A DNA stretch of 32,050 nucleotides from Myxococcaceae bacterium. Its GTDB lineage: Bacteria > Myxococcota > Myxococcia > Myxococcales > Myxococcaceae. Position numbers and translations under genes: made by a program. Position 1 is the stretch's first letter; the number at the start of each line of letters is the position of its first letter. Below, in pieces: positions 23,412 to 31,752 of the stretch. The notes below the pieces were generated by a model that worked only from the letters and a program-made list of their open reading frames with translations, made no database searches and was not told where the DNA came from. The stretch spans positions 1-32,050 of the forward strand of contig JALOQF010000103.1 of assembly GCA_025459425.1 (NCBI GenBank), in the 5' to 3' direction.

Positions 23412-25184
23412 TCACGGCAACGTCGACCAGCTCCCGCTGCCGAGCGCCGGCACCCGCGCGATGAAGAGCGGCTTCACGCACTGCCCCGACACGCACGCCT
23501 CGTCGGCCGCGCACGAGCCCACCGTCGTGCACGTGCGCCCCGTCGGCGCCTGCGGCTTGAAGATGGCGGCTTCTCCCCAGGCGAGCGAGTCGAGCGTCGG
23601 GCACGAGAAGCCCGCGTGCCCCACCATCGCCGTGTTGGTGCCCGTCGCCGGAGCCTGGTGCAGCAGCGCGATGTTCTTCGCGCAGCGCAGACCTTCCTCG
23701 TAGACCCAGTAGGTGAGGTCGGCGCTGAGCTCGAGGGCGGGCCCGAACTGGAAGTTCTGCGCCGTCGTGAAGCAGCGGCAGTATTCGCTCGTGAGCACGC
23801 GCCCCACCGTCACGCCGTTCGTCTGAAACCACGTGCGCACGGCCGTCGTCTCGGCGTCGGCCGGCACCGTCGAGAGCTGCCGCGCCGTCGTGTTGCACGC
23901 GGGCGCGTCCGACGCACACGTCCTCCACCAGTTCGCCGCCGACGTGCCCACGAGCGCCTGCGCGCACGTCTGCCCGGCCGGGAGCGTCGCGGGGCACAGG
24001 TCGGTGCGGTCGCTGCACACCGACGCCGAGGCATGCCGCCAGAACACCGTATAGCCACCGCCGCGCAGCGCCTGCTTGAGCGACAGGCTGAGCGACGCCG
24101 TGGGGCCCGAAGGCTCACACGCGGCGCTGGAGCAACCCACCACCTGGTACGTCGCGCTCCGGCTGACGCCTCCGGCCGAGGGGAGCAGCTGGTCGACCCG
24201 CTCGCTCGCGCTCGACGCGAGGCCGTCGAACACGACGACTGGAGTCGAGGTGCTGGCGCCCGTCGTCACCGTGCGCGTGAGCCGGACCCGGGCCAGCGCC
24301 GGGCTCGAGCCGTTGGTCCATGCGAGCTGCACCCGCTGGCCGTCGGTCGAGAGCGTCGCGGCCAGGCCCAGCGGCGTCAGGCTCCCGGCCCCACCGTCGG
24401 GCTGGCCACCGTCCAGCACGCCACCGTCCGTCCCTCCGTCCGAAGCGCCGCCGTCGGTCGCCGGCTCGGGCACCGTGAAGGACACGACGGTCGGCGTGGC
24501 CCGGCAGCGCCCACACTCGTTGCACGAGAACGCCGCGTAGAAGAGGCGCTCGCCCGGCGTAAAGACGTCGAGGCTCTCGGTGAAGACGGTGGTGGTGCCG
24601 GTGCGGAGCGGGATGCCGTCGGTGGGCGTCGTGGGGGCGGCTCCGCTCTTTCGCACGAGCGCCATCTGGAAGAAGCCCGACGAGGCCGGAGGGTTCACCC
24701 ACGACAGCCCGACGACGCCGTCGTTGGACGAGACGGTGAGCGCGTCGATGGCCTGCGACGGCGCGCGGGTGGTGACGCCGGGACCCAGCTCGACGAGGGC
24801 CTGGTCGATGCTCCAGCGGCCCTGCGTGTCCTGCGACCAGAGGCGGTACGCGACGGCGCCGCACGTCGCTGGCGGGCTCGAGTCGACGAACTCGGTGGCG
24901 AGGCCCACGAAGACGACCGTGCCGCTCACGCCGATGCTGTCTCCGATGGCCGGAGTACCCGACGGCCGCGTCGCCGTGCCGCCGGGCAGAAAACGCGCGA
25001 CGAGCACGCGGGCGAGGTCTCCATCACCGGGGTTGTTCCAGGTGAGCTGCACCGCTCCGTCGGAACGCACCTCGGCGCGCTGCTGCGTGGGGGCGGGCGG
25101 CGGCGCGGTATCGACCGTCTTGGGCTCGGGGCCCGGGCACGCGACGAGCAGGGGCACGACGACGCAACACAGGGCGACTCGCAT
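23412..25184 (-). CDS. Lipoprotein: fibronectin-III-like domains fused to a histidine phosphatase domain
   Basis: This 590-residue protein starts at ATG 25184 with a lipoprotein signal ending in L-V-A-C (C16). Residues about 36-140, 145-237 and 268-368 look like FN3-type beta sandwiches ('V-x-L-x-W-x-N-P', 'Y-x-V'). A DGG-rich flexible linker lies at about 240-267. Residues about 372-545 match the histidine phosphatase superfamily: YTVFWRHASASVC (R383, H384 nucleophile), ARQLSTVPADAETTAVRTWF, GRVLTSEYCRCFTTA and MVGHAGF (second H523), then GEAAIFKP. The C-terminus has a Cys-rich tail (CTTVGSCAADEACVSGQCV). Envelope location is expected. FN3 plus phosphatase in one lipoprotein is unusual; its substrate is unknown. 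Confidence 0.88.
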   Translation of the reverse strand: MRVALCCVVVPLLVACPGPEPKTVDTAPPPAPTQQRAEVRSDGAVQLTWNNPGDGDLARVLVARFLPGGTATRPSGTPAIGDSIGVSGTVVFVGLATEFVDSSPPATCGAVAYRLWSQDTQGRWSIDQALVELGPGVTTRAPSQAIDALTVSSNDGVVGLSWVNPPASSGFFQMALVRKSGAAPTTPTDGIPLRTGTTTVFTESLDVFTPGERLFYAAFSCNECGRCRATPTVVSFTVPEPATDGGASDGGTDGGVLDGGQPDGGAGSLTPLGLAATLSTDGQRVQLAWTNGSSPALARVRLTRTVTTGASTSTPVVVFDGLASSASERVDQLLPSAGGVSRSATYQVVGCSSAACEPSGPTASLSLSLKQALRGGGYTVFWRHASASVCSDRTDLCPATLPAGQTCAQALVGTSAANWWRTCASDAPACNTTARQLSTVPADAETTAVRTWFQTNGVTVGRVLTSEYCRCFTTAQNFQFGPALELSADLTYWVYEEGLRCAKNIALLHQAPATGTNTAMVGHAGFSCPTLDSLAWGEAAIFKPQAPTGRTCTTVGSCAADEACVSGQCVKPLFIARVPALGSGSWSTLP

Positions 25185-25267
25185 GGCCGATTCCTATCGT
25201 CCACCCGCGGGCGCCGGCCCTCTTTTTCGCGCCTGTGGGTGCGGACGAGCGGGCTACGCTGCCACGC

Positions 25268-26497
25268 ATGCCCGTCGACGTCATCTTCATCGAGCCCTGC
25301 TTCCCCTCGAACCAGCGGGAGTTCGTCCGCGCGCTCCACGCCGTCGGGGCCCGCGTCATCGGCATCGGCGAGCGCCCGAAGGAATACCTCGACGATGGGC
25401 TGCGCCAGTGGCTCTCGCACTACGAGCAGGTGAGCAACGTCACCGACGAGGCGCAGCTCGAGCGCGCCGTGCGCTTCGTGCAGTCGAAGGTGAAGGTCGA
25501 CCGGCTCGAGGCGGTCGTCGAAGCGCACGTGATGGCCGCCGCGCGGGTGCGCGAGAAGTGCGGCATCCCCGGCACCAGCGTGCGCTCGACGTTCCGGTGC
25601 CGCGACAAGCCGGCCATGAAAGAGGCGCTGCGCCAGGCGGGCGTGCCGTGCGCGCAGTCCATCGGGTCGAACAGCCCTGACGACATCAAACACTTCGCCG
25701 CGCGCGTGGGCTTTCCGCTCATCGTGAAGCCTCGCGATGCCGCTGGAGCTTCTGGCACCGAGCGCGTCGACAATGGGCCCGAGCTCGACCGGGCGCTCGC
25801 CAGGTTCGGCGTGCCGCAAGGCCGCAGCGTCGCCGTCGAGGAGTTCATCGAGGGCCACGAAGCCTTCTACGACACGCTCACCATCAACGGCCGCGTCGTG
25901 CACGACTTCGTCACGCACTACTACCCGAACGTGCTCGAGGCGATGCGCAACCGGTGGATCAGCCCGCAGTTCATCGTCACCAACCGCATCGACGCGGCGC
26001 CGGCTTACGGTGAGGTGCGCGCGATGGGCCAGAAGGTCATCACCGCGCTCGGGCTCGAGACGACCGCCACGCACATGGAATGGTTCGTCGGGCCCAAAGG
26101 CCTCAAGTTCAGCGAAATCGGCTGCCGGCCCCCGGGCGTGCGCGCGTGGGACCTGTACGCGGCGGGCAACGACATCGACATCTACCGCGAGTGGGCGATG
26201 GTGGTGGTGCACGGCCGGCCGAGCCAGCGGCTGTCACGCCAGTACGCGGCGGGCATCATCGCGCTGCGCCCCACGCAAGACGGCCGCATCGTCGACTACG
26301 CGGGCGTCGACGAGGTGCACCGGCGCTTCGGCAAGTGGTTCATCGACGAGCACCTGCCGTCGCCGGGCACGCCCACCCAGCCCGTCGAGGCCGGCTTCAT
26401 GGCCAACGCGTGGATGCGGCTCAAGCACCCCGACTACGACACCCTGCGCGGCATGCTGAACCTCATCGGCCAGACGGTGAAGGTCATCGCGCGCTGA
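25268..26497 (+). CDS. ATP-grasp ligase (first of two in the cluster)
   Basis: This 409-residue protein starts at ATG 25268. Domain order is typical: a Rossmann-like N-domain (VDVIFIEPCFPSNQREFV, IGIGERP), then an ATP-grasp fold with CRDKPAMKEALRQAGVP (K114), FPLIVKPRDAAGASGTERV (K154 and the flexible loop), VAVEEFIEGHEAF (E191/E192) and metal-binding acids in HMEWF (E271) and KFSEIGCRPPGVR (E283). Such enzymes couple a carboxylate to an amine or thiol through an acylphosphate. This layout is closest to the carbamoyl-phosphate-synthase-like or amidoligase branch. An in-frame ATG at 25235 lies in the intergenic region and is not preferred. A possible -10 hexamer TACGCT ends 7 bases before the ATG, which would give a near-leaderless transcript. 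Confidence 0.9.
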   Translation: MPVDVIFIEPCFPSNQREFVRALHAVGARVIGIGERPKEYLDDGLRQWLSHYEQVSNVTDEAQLERAVRFVQSKVKVDRLEAVVEAHVMAAARVREKCGIPGTSVRSTFRCRDKPAMKEALRQAGVPCAQSIGSNSPDDIKHFAARVGFPLIVKPRDAAGASGTERVDNGPELDRALARFGVPQGRSVAVEEFIEGHEAFYDTLTINGRVVHDFVTHYYPNVLEAMRNRWISPQFIVTNRIDAAPAYGEVRAMGQKVITALGLETTATHMEWFVGPKGLKFSEIGCRPPGVRAWDLYAAGNDIDIYREWAMVVVHGRPSQRLSRQYAAGIIALRPTQDGRIVDYAGVDEVHRRFGKWFIDEHLPSPGTPTQPVEAGFMANAWMRLKHPDYDTLRGMLNLIGQTVKVIAR

Positions 26498-26509
26498 AGA
26501 ACAGCCTCA

Positions 26510-27019
26510 TCAAGACGAACCGGCCTCTCTCTTCTTGCGAATGAAGTCAGCCCATTTCGGGCTCGCGGTCAGCGCGCTCACCCACTCAGGGTCATCATCT
26601 GCGAGGCGCGTGACGATGTAACGCTGGAGCGCCCCTTTCTGACGATGGAGCCGACGATGGGGACTCGCACGCACGACTTCGATGAGTCGAAGCAGCGACT
26701 CTCGGTCGGCCAAAATGAGTTCCGCGTGGGCCTGCACGGTGAACTGAAACCGGGTCGAACCCGGAGACTTCACGAGGGCACCAAGGTCCTTCAAATCCAG
26801 GTCGATGTGGTTCTCGCTGGCAGGCGAGTCCAACATGCTGACGAGATGCTCGGCCCGGGCCTGCTCGATCTGCCCCGACTCGATTTCGTAGACAGACAAC
26901 GACAGATCCGGCTCTCCGGTGTCACGCCTCGAAAACGCAACGCGAAGAATCTCATCTGTCGTGGACGATGGCTCCCACAGGCTTCGGGGACGCCGGCCAA
27001 TTCTCAACCAGACGGTCAC
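26510..27019 (-). CDS. Hypothetical protein, third gene of the TIGR04255 cassette
   Basis: This 169-residue protein starts at GTG 27019, which overlaps the stop of the HEAT-like gene in a GTGA junction. No family is recognised. The N-terminal two thirds are strand-rich (ILRVAFSRRDTGEPDLSLSV, HIDLDLKDLG, RFQFTVQAHAELILADRESL). The C-terminal 40 residues, LQRYIVTRLADDDPEWVSAL and on to the end, align with the small protein at 198-410 (12 of 33 residues identical). The last codons are less GC-biased than in the flanking ATP-grasp genes. The stop lies 12 bp from the convergent ATP-grasp stop. Its function is probably tied to its two coupled partners. Confidence 0.7.
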   Translation of the reverse strand: MTVWLRIGRRPRSLWEPSSTTDEILRVAFSRRDTGEPDLSLSVYEIESGQIEQARAEHLVSMLDSPASENHIDLDLKDLGALVKSPGSTRFQFTVQAHAELILADRESLLRLIEVVRASPHRRLHRQKGALQRYIVTRLADDDPEWVSALTASPKWADFIRKKREAGSS

Positions 27020-27525
27020 TGCTCCAGAACCCGCTCCAACACTTCTGCCGCAGCCTCTCGAACACCGGGACTGAGATCGGTCTCGGCGACAGTCTCAACG
27101 ACAATCCGAAGCGATTCATCCGCGGAGATGAAACGCTCGAGTCCGTAAAGTGCCGACTCTCGAACGAACGGGCGCTCGTGCCGCAGGAGTCCGCGAAGCC
27201 ACCGAACGACGTGGAGGTGATGCGAGGTGCTCAACGCAAAAGCCTGGGCGGCCCGAGACAGGAGCACCGCGTCGTTCTGAATGACAGACGATTCGACTGC
27301 GCGGAGAAGTGCGCCCGTGTTGTCACGAGCCATCGAGTCGAACCAAAGCTCAGAGTGAATGGACACAGGAGCGTGTGGAAGGACTGGAACGGCACGCAGG
27401 CCGTCAACGAAACGACCGGCTTCGCTCGTAGAGGGAGTCTCACTGACGTCCCGGAACACGATGCTCCCCATCGCCGGGGGCGCAGCGCTGAGACGAACGT
27501 GGTCTTGGCGAAGGAGCGCAGTCAT
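27016..27525 (-). CDS. HEAT-repeat-like protein, second gene of the TIGR04255 cassette
   Basis: The ATG at 27525 (169 residues) overlaps the TIGR04255 stop in an ATGA junction, and the next gene overlaps this stop by 4 bp, so translation is coupled on both sides. The N-terminal 80 residues are unassigned. The C-terminal part is helical with HEAT-like pairs: ALLRAVESSVIQNDAVLLSR, HHLHVVRWLRGLLRHERPFV followed by RESALYGLERFI, and SPGVREAAAEVLERVLEQ. 'V-R-E-x-A-x-x-x-L' is the HEAT signature. Such repeats bind partners rather than catalyse. It may scaffold the other two cassette proteins. Confidence 0.75.
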   Translation of the reverse strand: MTALLRQDHVRLSAAPPAMGSIVFRDVSETPSTSEAGRFVDGLRAVPVLPHAPVSIHSELWFDSMARDNTGALLRAVESSVIQNDAVLLSRAAQAFALSTSHHLHVVRWLRGLLRHERPFVRESALYGLERFISADESLRIVVETVAETDLSPGVREAAAEVLERVLEQ

Positions 27526-28250
27526 CGGAACAGTTCCCTGGTTGGGTCCTTGATGGATTCTTCGAACATCGCCTTTTGCCTCTGGTGGAGCTTCTCCACA
27601 ACCTCGGGCCATGCAGTGGGGCTGGCCCCGGGTGGCATCTGTTCGGTGAGATTCAGGTCGTAGACGATGACGCGACGGCCATCGCCAGTGGAAGGTCCCG
27701 ACACGAGGGTGAGCAATGCGCGAACCTCGCCCTCGACGGTTTCGGTCGTCACCTGAAATGAGGAGATCGCCCTGGGCTGCGACGGGAGCTGGGGAGGCAA
27801 CGCATGAAAGTACTGTTCCAGGTCAGCGCCTTCCGGGACCAGAATCTGGTCGATGTACCGCACACCGACCTTGATGAGCTCTGTCGGGCGACACACGGCC
27901 TGGAATCGAATGGCCGCATCATCGATGAGAGGCCGAAACGAGGCCCAGCCCGGGTAAGGGGCCAAAACGTGAACCGAGAGGACGCCCTGCCCAAGGCCAA
28001 CGAGTCGGAGGCCAGAGGAGTCTGGAAGCAGCCACCTCGAGAATCGTTGGCTTGTGGTCGTCCTGAGGCCGGACTTCTCCCAGCTCGCCGCGACCTCATG
28101 CGTCTTCAGTTCACGACGGGGTCCTGAGTACTGCTCAGCGAAGGCATGGAGCAACCCTGGCTCTGCCGTCGACCACTCGACTCCACCGGCGAAGTGCAGC
28201 TCGACGAGTGCCTCGGCGATTGGTGGGTTCGGGTACGGAGGACCAAGCAT
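27522..28250 (-). CDS. TIGR04255 family protein
   Basis: I start at ATG 28250 (242 residues) because MLGPPYPNPPIAEALVELHF is the usual family beginning; an ATG at 28295 would add 15 residues. Further family features are VCRPTELIKVGVRYIDQILVP near residue 120 and the C-terminal LHQRQKAMFEESIKDPTRELF. TIGR04255 members are sporadically distributed across bacteria and have no established function; that patchiness suggests a mobile accessory role such as toxin-antitoxin or phage defence, which is inference. It is the first gene of a three-gene leftward operon with 4-bp overlaps, placed between cluster genes on the other strand, and its codons are less GC-biased than theirs. Confidence 0.88.
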   Translation of the reverse strand: MLGPPYPNPPIAEALVELHFAGGVEWSTAEPGLLHAFAEQYSGPRRELKTHEVAASWEKSGLRTTTSQRFSRWLLPDSSGLRLVGLGQGVLSVHVLAPYPGWASFRPLIDDAAIRFQAVCRPTELIKVGVRYIDQILVPEGADLEQYFHALPPQLPSQPRAISSFQVTTETVEGEVRALLTLVSGPSTGDGRRVIVYDLNLTEQMPPGASPTAWPEVVEKLHQRQKAMFEESIKDPTRELFR

Positions 28251-28403
28251 CGGGAACAAGATAGTCCTCGGCTCGACGATTGCCAGCGCATGCACCGATG
28301 CGACGCATCACTCATCGCTCGATGAGGGGTTTCCCTCGGCCCGTTTGGCCCACTGAACTTCGACCGTCCCGACCCGGACTCACGTAGAGTGTCGTGCCGC
28401 GCC
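28251..28403. promoter_or_regulatory. Divergent promoter region (cassette versus ATP-grasp cluster)
   Basis: This 153-bp gap must hold promoters for both the leftward cassette and the rightward operon. TAGAGT (28385-28390), 13 bases before the ATG at 28404, is a reasonable -10-like element; no matching -35 at good spacing was convincing. The sequence is AT-richer on the cassette side. Confidence 0.4.
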
Positions 28404-29345
28404 ATGTCCGTCGACGCCACGCCCACCCGCACCGCCGTGCTCCTCGGCGCCCAACGCTTCCAGCCGACGCTCGCCGCGGCGGTGAGGGAGACGGGCGTCA
28501 AGGGCCGCATCGCGCTCGTCACCGCCGGCTGGCAGGAGCGCGAGGACGAAGACGAAGAGCTCGTGCAGCACCTCGACGGCAACACCATCAACCTGATGCT
28601 CTACAAGCGCGGCGAGCAGCTCTTCCGCGAAGACCGTGAGTTCGCCCTCGCGCACAAGGAGCGGCAGAACCTGCTTCGTTCGCTCCAGGACGTGTACCGG
28701 CTGCGCCTCGAACGCGCCCTCGACGCCGAGGCGGTGGTGCGCTTGTCGAAGCAGCCCGAGTCGATTCGCCACGAGGTCGAGCAGGCGTGCATCGACGCCA
28801 TTCGTGACCTCGACGCCTGGCACCTGTACCAGTGCGCGAAGGTGCGGGCCGAGTTCAACGAGAAGTGGAAGCCGCTCCAGCGGCCGGCCATCGCGCGGCA
28901 CCGGGGCGACCTCATCGAGTCCCTGTCCGACTGCGGCGCCATCGCCATCGCTGGCGGGCACGTGGCGGTGCTGGTGAACCGACTGCTCTTGTTCGGCCTC
29001 GAGTCGCTCATCGGCGCGCGCACCGTCTTCGCCTGGTCGGCGGGCGCGATGGCGGTGAGCCAGCGGGTGGTGCTGTTCCACGACGACCCGCCGCAGGGCC
29101 AGGGCGCCAGCGAGGTGCTCGACGCGGGCCTGGGCCTGGTGCCGAACGTCGTCGTCTTCCCCGAGCCCGAGACGCGGCTCAAGCTCGACGACGGCGTGCA
29201 CGTGGGGCTCATCGCGCGAAGGTTCGCTCCATCACGCTGCATCGCGCTGCCGGCCCGCGCCTCGGTGGTGCTGCACGACGGCAAGGTGGTGCGCACCAGC
29301 GGCGCCGTCCACCTGAACCACGCCGGAGACTCGTTGCCCTCATGA
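28404..29345 (+). CDS. Peptidase S51/cyanophycinase-like (type 1 glutamine amidotransferase fold) protein
   Basis: This 313-residue protein starts at ATG 28404. The fold is the class I amidotransferase/peptidase S51 type: a strand GRIALVTAGW, a long helical insert (about 75-160), IAIAGGHVAVLVNRLL, and the nucleophile elbow FAWSAGAMAVS with S212 rather than Cys. The Ser form points to S51 relatives such as dipeptidase E and cyanophycinase, which cut Asp- or polymer-linked peptides. VVFPEPETRLKLDDG with HVGLIARRF may supply the His. The stop overlaps the next start by an ATGA. In this cluster it could trim or transfer a product of the ATP-grasp ligases. Confidence 0.82.
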   Translation: MSVDATPTRTAVLLGAQRFQPTLAAAVRETGVKGRIALVTAGWQEREDEDEELVQHLDGNTINLMLYKRGEQLFREDREFALAHKERQNLLRSLQDVYRLRLERALDAEAVVRLSKQPESIRHEVEQACIDAIRDLDAWHLYQCAKVRAEFNEKWKPLQRPAIARHRGDLIESLSDCGAIAIAGGHVAVLVNRLLLFGLESLIGARTVFAWSAGAMAVSQRVVLFHDDPPQGQGASEVLDAGLGLVPNVVVFPEPETRLKLDDGVHVGLIARRFAPSRCIALPARASVVLHDGKVVRTSGAVHLNHAGDSLPS

Positions 29346-30481
29346 GCACCGCCCGCATCATCGACGAGCTCATCAACGCCTGGGGCGACGCGCCGAAGCT
29401 GCGCGCCTTCCTCAACGCGCACAGCTTTCCCCTCGTGCAGGACTCGCACGTCACCTTCGTGTGGATTGGGCAGGCCGACGCCGTCAACGTGCGCCACTGG
29501 GTGTACGGGCTCGAGTCGTCCACCACGCTGACGCGCGCGCCGAACACCGACCTCTGGCACCTGACGCTCGAAATCCCCGGCAACTCGCGCGTCGAATACA
29601 AGTTCGAGATTCTGCGCGAGGGCCGCGCGGAGTGGATCGAAGACCCTCTCAACCCCAACCGCGCGAGAGACCCGTTCGGCGCCAACTCGGTGCTGCAGTC
29701 GGCGGGCTACGTCAGCCCCGACTGGACCCAGCCCGACGAGCTGGCGCGGCCAGGCCTGCTCGAGCGCATTCGGGTGCCGAGCCGCACCTACGGGCACCGC
29801 GTGGTGCAGGTGTACCTGCCGGCGCGGTACCGCAAGACGCGGCGCTACCCATTGCTTGTGGTGCACGACGGCAGCGACTTCCTCAACTACACGGGCATGA
29901 AGACGGTGCTCGACAACCTCATCCACCGCCTCGAGATTCCAGAGCTGGTGGTGGCCTTCACCGACTCGCCCGACCGCCTGCGCGAGTACGCGGCCGACGA
30001 GGGGCACGCGGGCTACGTCACCAACGACCTCTTGCCGTTCATGAACGCGAAGTTCCCGCTCATCGACGAGCCGCGCGCGCGGTGTCTGCTGGGCGCGAGC
30101 TTCGGCGCGGTGGCCTCGTTCTCGACGGCGGTGCGGCACCCGGGCGTGTGGGGCCGGCTGTTGCTCCAGTCGGGCAGCTTCGCCTTCACCGACATCGGCC
30201 GGCGCAACCGCCGCGGCCCGCTGTTCGACCGCATCGTCGAGTTCGTCAACGCCTACCGCGAGAAGCCCACCGCGATGAGCCAGCGCGTCTTCGTGACGTG
30301 CGGCGTGTACGAGTCGCTCATCTACGAGAACCGCTCGCTGGTGCCGCTCCTCGACGCCACCGGCATGCAGGTGAAGTTCGTCGAGGCGCGCGATGGGCAC
30401 AATTGGCAGAACTGGCGAGACCGTCTGCGTGAAGGTCTGTCGTGGTTGTTCCCCGGTCCCTTGATGTTCGTGTACGAATGA
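29342..30481 (+). CDS. Enterochelin-esterase-like alpha/beta hydrolase with N-terminal E-set domain
   Basis: The ATG at 29342 overlaps the upstream stop by 4 bp (379 residues). Residues about 35-115 form an Ig-like/E-set domain (VTFVWIGQADAVNV, WHLTLEIPGNSRVEYKFEIL), as in Fes and related esterases. The hydrolase part has VVQVYLPARYRKTRRYPLLV, VVHDGSDF, CLLGASFGAVASF with nucleophile S253, and EARDGHNWQNWRDRL with H353. The acid is not certain. Members of this family cleave siderophore esters or acyl-sugar/peptide esters. The gene lies inside the ATP-grasp operon, so the natural substrate may be an ester or amide made by the cluster. Confidence 0.88.
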   Translation: MSTARIIDELINAWGDAPKLRAFLNAHSFPLVQDSHVTFVWIGQADAVNVRHWVYGLESSTTLTRAPNTDLWHLTLEIPGNSRVEYKFEILREGRAEWIEDPLNPNRARDPFGANSVLQSAGYVSPDWTQPDELARPGLLERIRVPSRTYGHRVVQVYLPARYRKTRRYPLLVVHDGSDFLNYTGMKTVLDNLIHRLEIPELVVAFTDSPDRLREYAADEGHAGYVTNDLLPFMNAKFPLIDEPRARCLLGASFGAVASFSTAVRHPGVWGRLLLQSGSFAFTDIGRRNRRGPLFDRIVEFVNAYREKPTAMSQRVFVTCGVYESLIYENRSLVPLLDATGMQVKFVEARDGHNWQNWRDRLREGLSWLFPGPLMFVYE

Positions 30482-30491
30482 GGAGCGCTCC

Positions 30492-31730
30492 GTGGCTGTG
30501 GTGACCCGTCGTATTGGTCTGTCGCTCGGCGCAGACCTGTGCTGGCCGTTGTGCTTCGAGCACCTGGTGAAGCGGCTCGACCTGAGCGTGCCCGTCGGTG
30601 GAGACACCGTGCGCTTCGAGGTCGAGCGCGTGGCGATTCAGCCATTCAGCCTGCGCGAGCCCGTCGGCTACGACGTGGTGGTCGACCGTCTGACGCACTG
30701 GATGCACAGCCAGCGCGAGTGGATCAAGAAGGGCCTGTTGATGGACGGCTTGTATGTCTTCAACAACCCCTGGAGCGTGCAGGCGAACGAGAAGCACACC
30801 AGCTACGCGGCGATGATGAAGCTGGGCATGCCGATTCCCGAGACGTGGATGCTGCCCGCCAAGGCGTACTCGGAGGACCAGGTCGACGCGAAGGTGACGC
30901 TCAAGCGGTACGCGAAGCTGTTCGACCTGAAGACCATCGGCGAGAAGCTGGGCTTCCCGTTCTTCTTGAAGCCCTACGACGGCGGCGGCTGGCGCAACGT
31001 CACGCGGGTGAAGAACGTGAAGGAGGCGTGGACGGCCTACGACGAGTCCGGCAAGTCGGTGATGCACGCGCAGGCGTCGGTCGAGGGCTACGACGCCTTC
31101 GTGCGCACCATCGGGTTCGGGCCGCAGACGCGCATGGTGTCGTACGCGCCCGACGCGCCGCTGCACGACCGCTACACGCAGAAGGTCGACTTTCTGCCGA
31201 AGGCCGAGGCCGAGCACCTGCGCAAGGTGACGCTCACCATCAACGCGTTCTTCGGGTGGGACTTCAACTCGTGTGAGTCGTTGCGGCGAAACGGCGTGTG
31301 GCACCCCATCGACTTCGCCAACCCGTGCCCCGACTCGCAGGTGACGTCGCTGCACTTCCACTTCCCGTGGCTGGTGAAGGCGTACGTGAAGTGGACGCTG
31401 TTCTGCGCGGCGACGAAGCGGCCGTTCCGCAAGAACCTCGACTGGCAGCCGTTCTACGACGTGGCCGCGCTCGACCTGCCGTACGCCGAGAAGCTCGACC
31501 GCTACGCGAAGATTGCCGACGAGCGGTTCGAGACGGCGCGCTTCGAGGAGTTCTGCGCCACGCACCTCAAGCACCTCGACGCCGAGGCGTTCGCGTTCTT
31601 CGCGACGAGCGAAGCGAAGGAGGCGGTGCGGCTCAAAGTGGCGGCGCTGTTCCCCGCGCACGAGGTCGAGAAGTTCACCGAGCTGTTCTGGCAGCGCATT
31701 CAGGCGTGGCGCGCGGCTGGCTGCCCGTGA
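30492..31730 (+). CDS. ATP-grasp ligase (second of two in the cluster)
   Basis: GTG 30492 follows AGGAG at the end of the esterase gene (10-bp gap) and gives 412 residues. The N-terminal part reads IGLSLGADLCWPLCFEHLVK, then YDVVVDRLTHWM, then NNPWSVQANEKHTSYAAMMKL, where a Lys-Thr pair before 'G-M-P-I-P-E-T' is a RimK-like lead-in. GFPFFLKPYDGGGWRNVTRV carries the ATP-loop Lys (K160), and FNSCESLRRNGVWHPIDFANPCPDS supplies metal-binding E262, D274 and N277. The C-terminal 100 residues are helical. The enzyme should form an amide or peptide bond; the acceptor is unknown. It is a different branch from the ATP-grasp at 25268, which suggests two steps in one pathway. Confidence 0.9.
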   Translation: MAVVTRRIGLSLGADLCWPLCFEHLVKRLDLSVPVGGDTVRFEVERVAIQPFSLREPVGYDVVVDRLTHWMHSQREWIKKGLLMDGLYVFNNPWSVQANEKHTSYAAMMKLGMPIPETWMLPAKAYSEDQVDAKVTLKRYAKLFDLKTIGEKLGFPFFLKPYDGGGWRNVTRVKNVKEAWTAYDESGKSVMHAQASVEGYDAFVRTIGFGPQTRMVSYAPDAPLHDRYTQKVDFLPKAEAEHLRKVTLTINAFFGWDFNSCESLRRNGVWHPIDFANPCPDSQVTSLHFHFPWLVKAYVKWTLFCAATKRPFRKNLDWQPFYDVAALDLPYAEKLDRYAKIADERFETARFEEFCATHLKHLDAEAFAFFATSEAKEAVRLKVAALFPAHEVEKFTELFWQRIQAWRAAGCP

Positions 31731-31732
31731 GG

Positions 31733-31752
31733 TGATGGTGGAATTCCCATCA
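31733..31752. promoter_or_regulatory. Candidate operator upstream of VapB-like gene
   Basis: TGATGG (31733-31738) and CCATCA (31747-31752) form 6-bp inverted arms around GGAATTCC (31740-31747), itself a palindrome offset by one base. It sits at the antitoxin start codon, the usual place for an autoregulatory site. Confidence 0.35.

Noticed and set aside
23400-25433. 677-residue rightward frame
   Set aside because: Antisense to the FN3-phosphatase lipoprotein, whose motifs are unambiguous.
28601-30607. 668-residue leftward frame
   Set aside because: Antisense to the S51-like and esterase genes; repeated His/Arg/Val shadow pattern.
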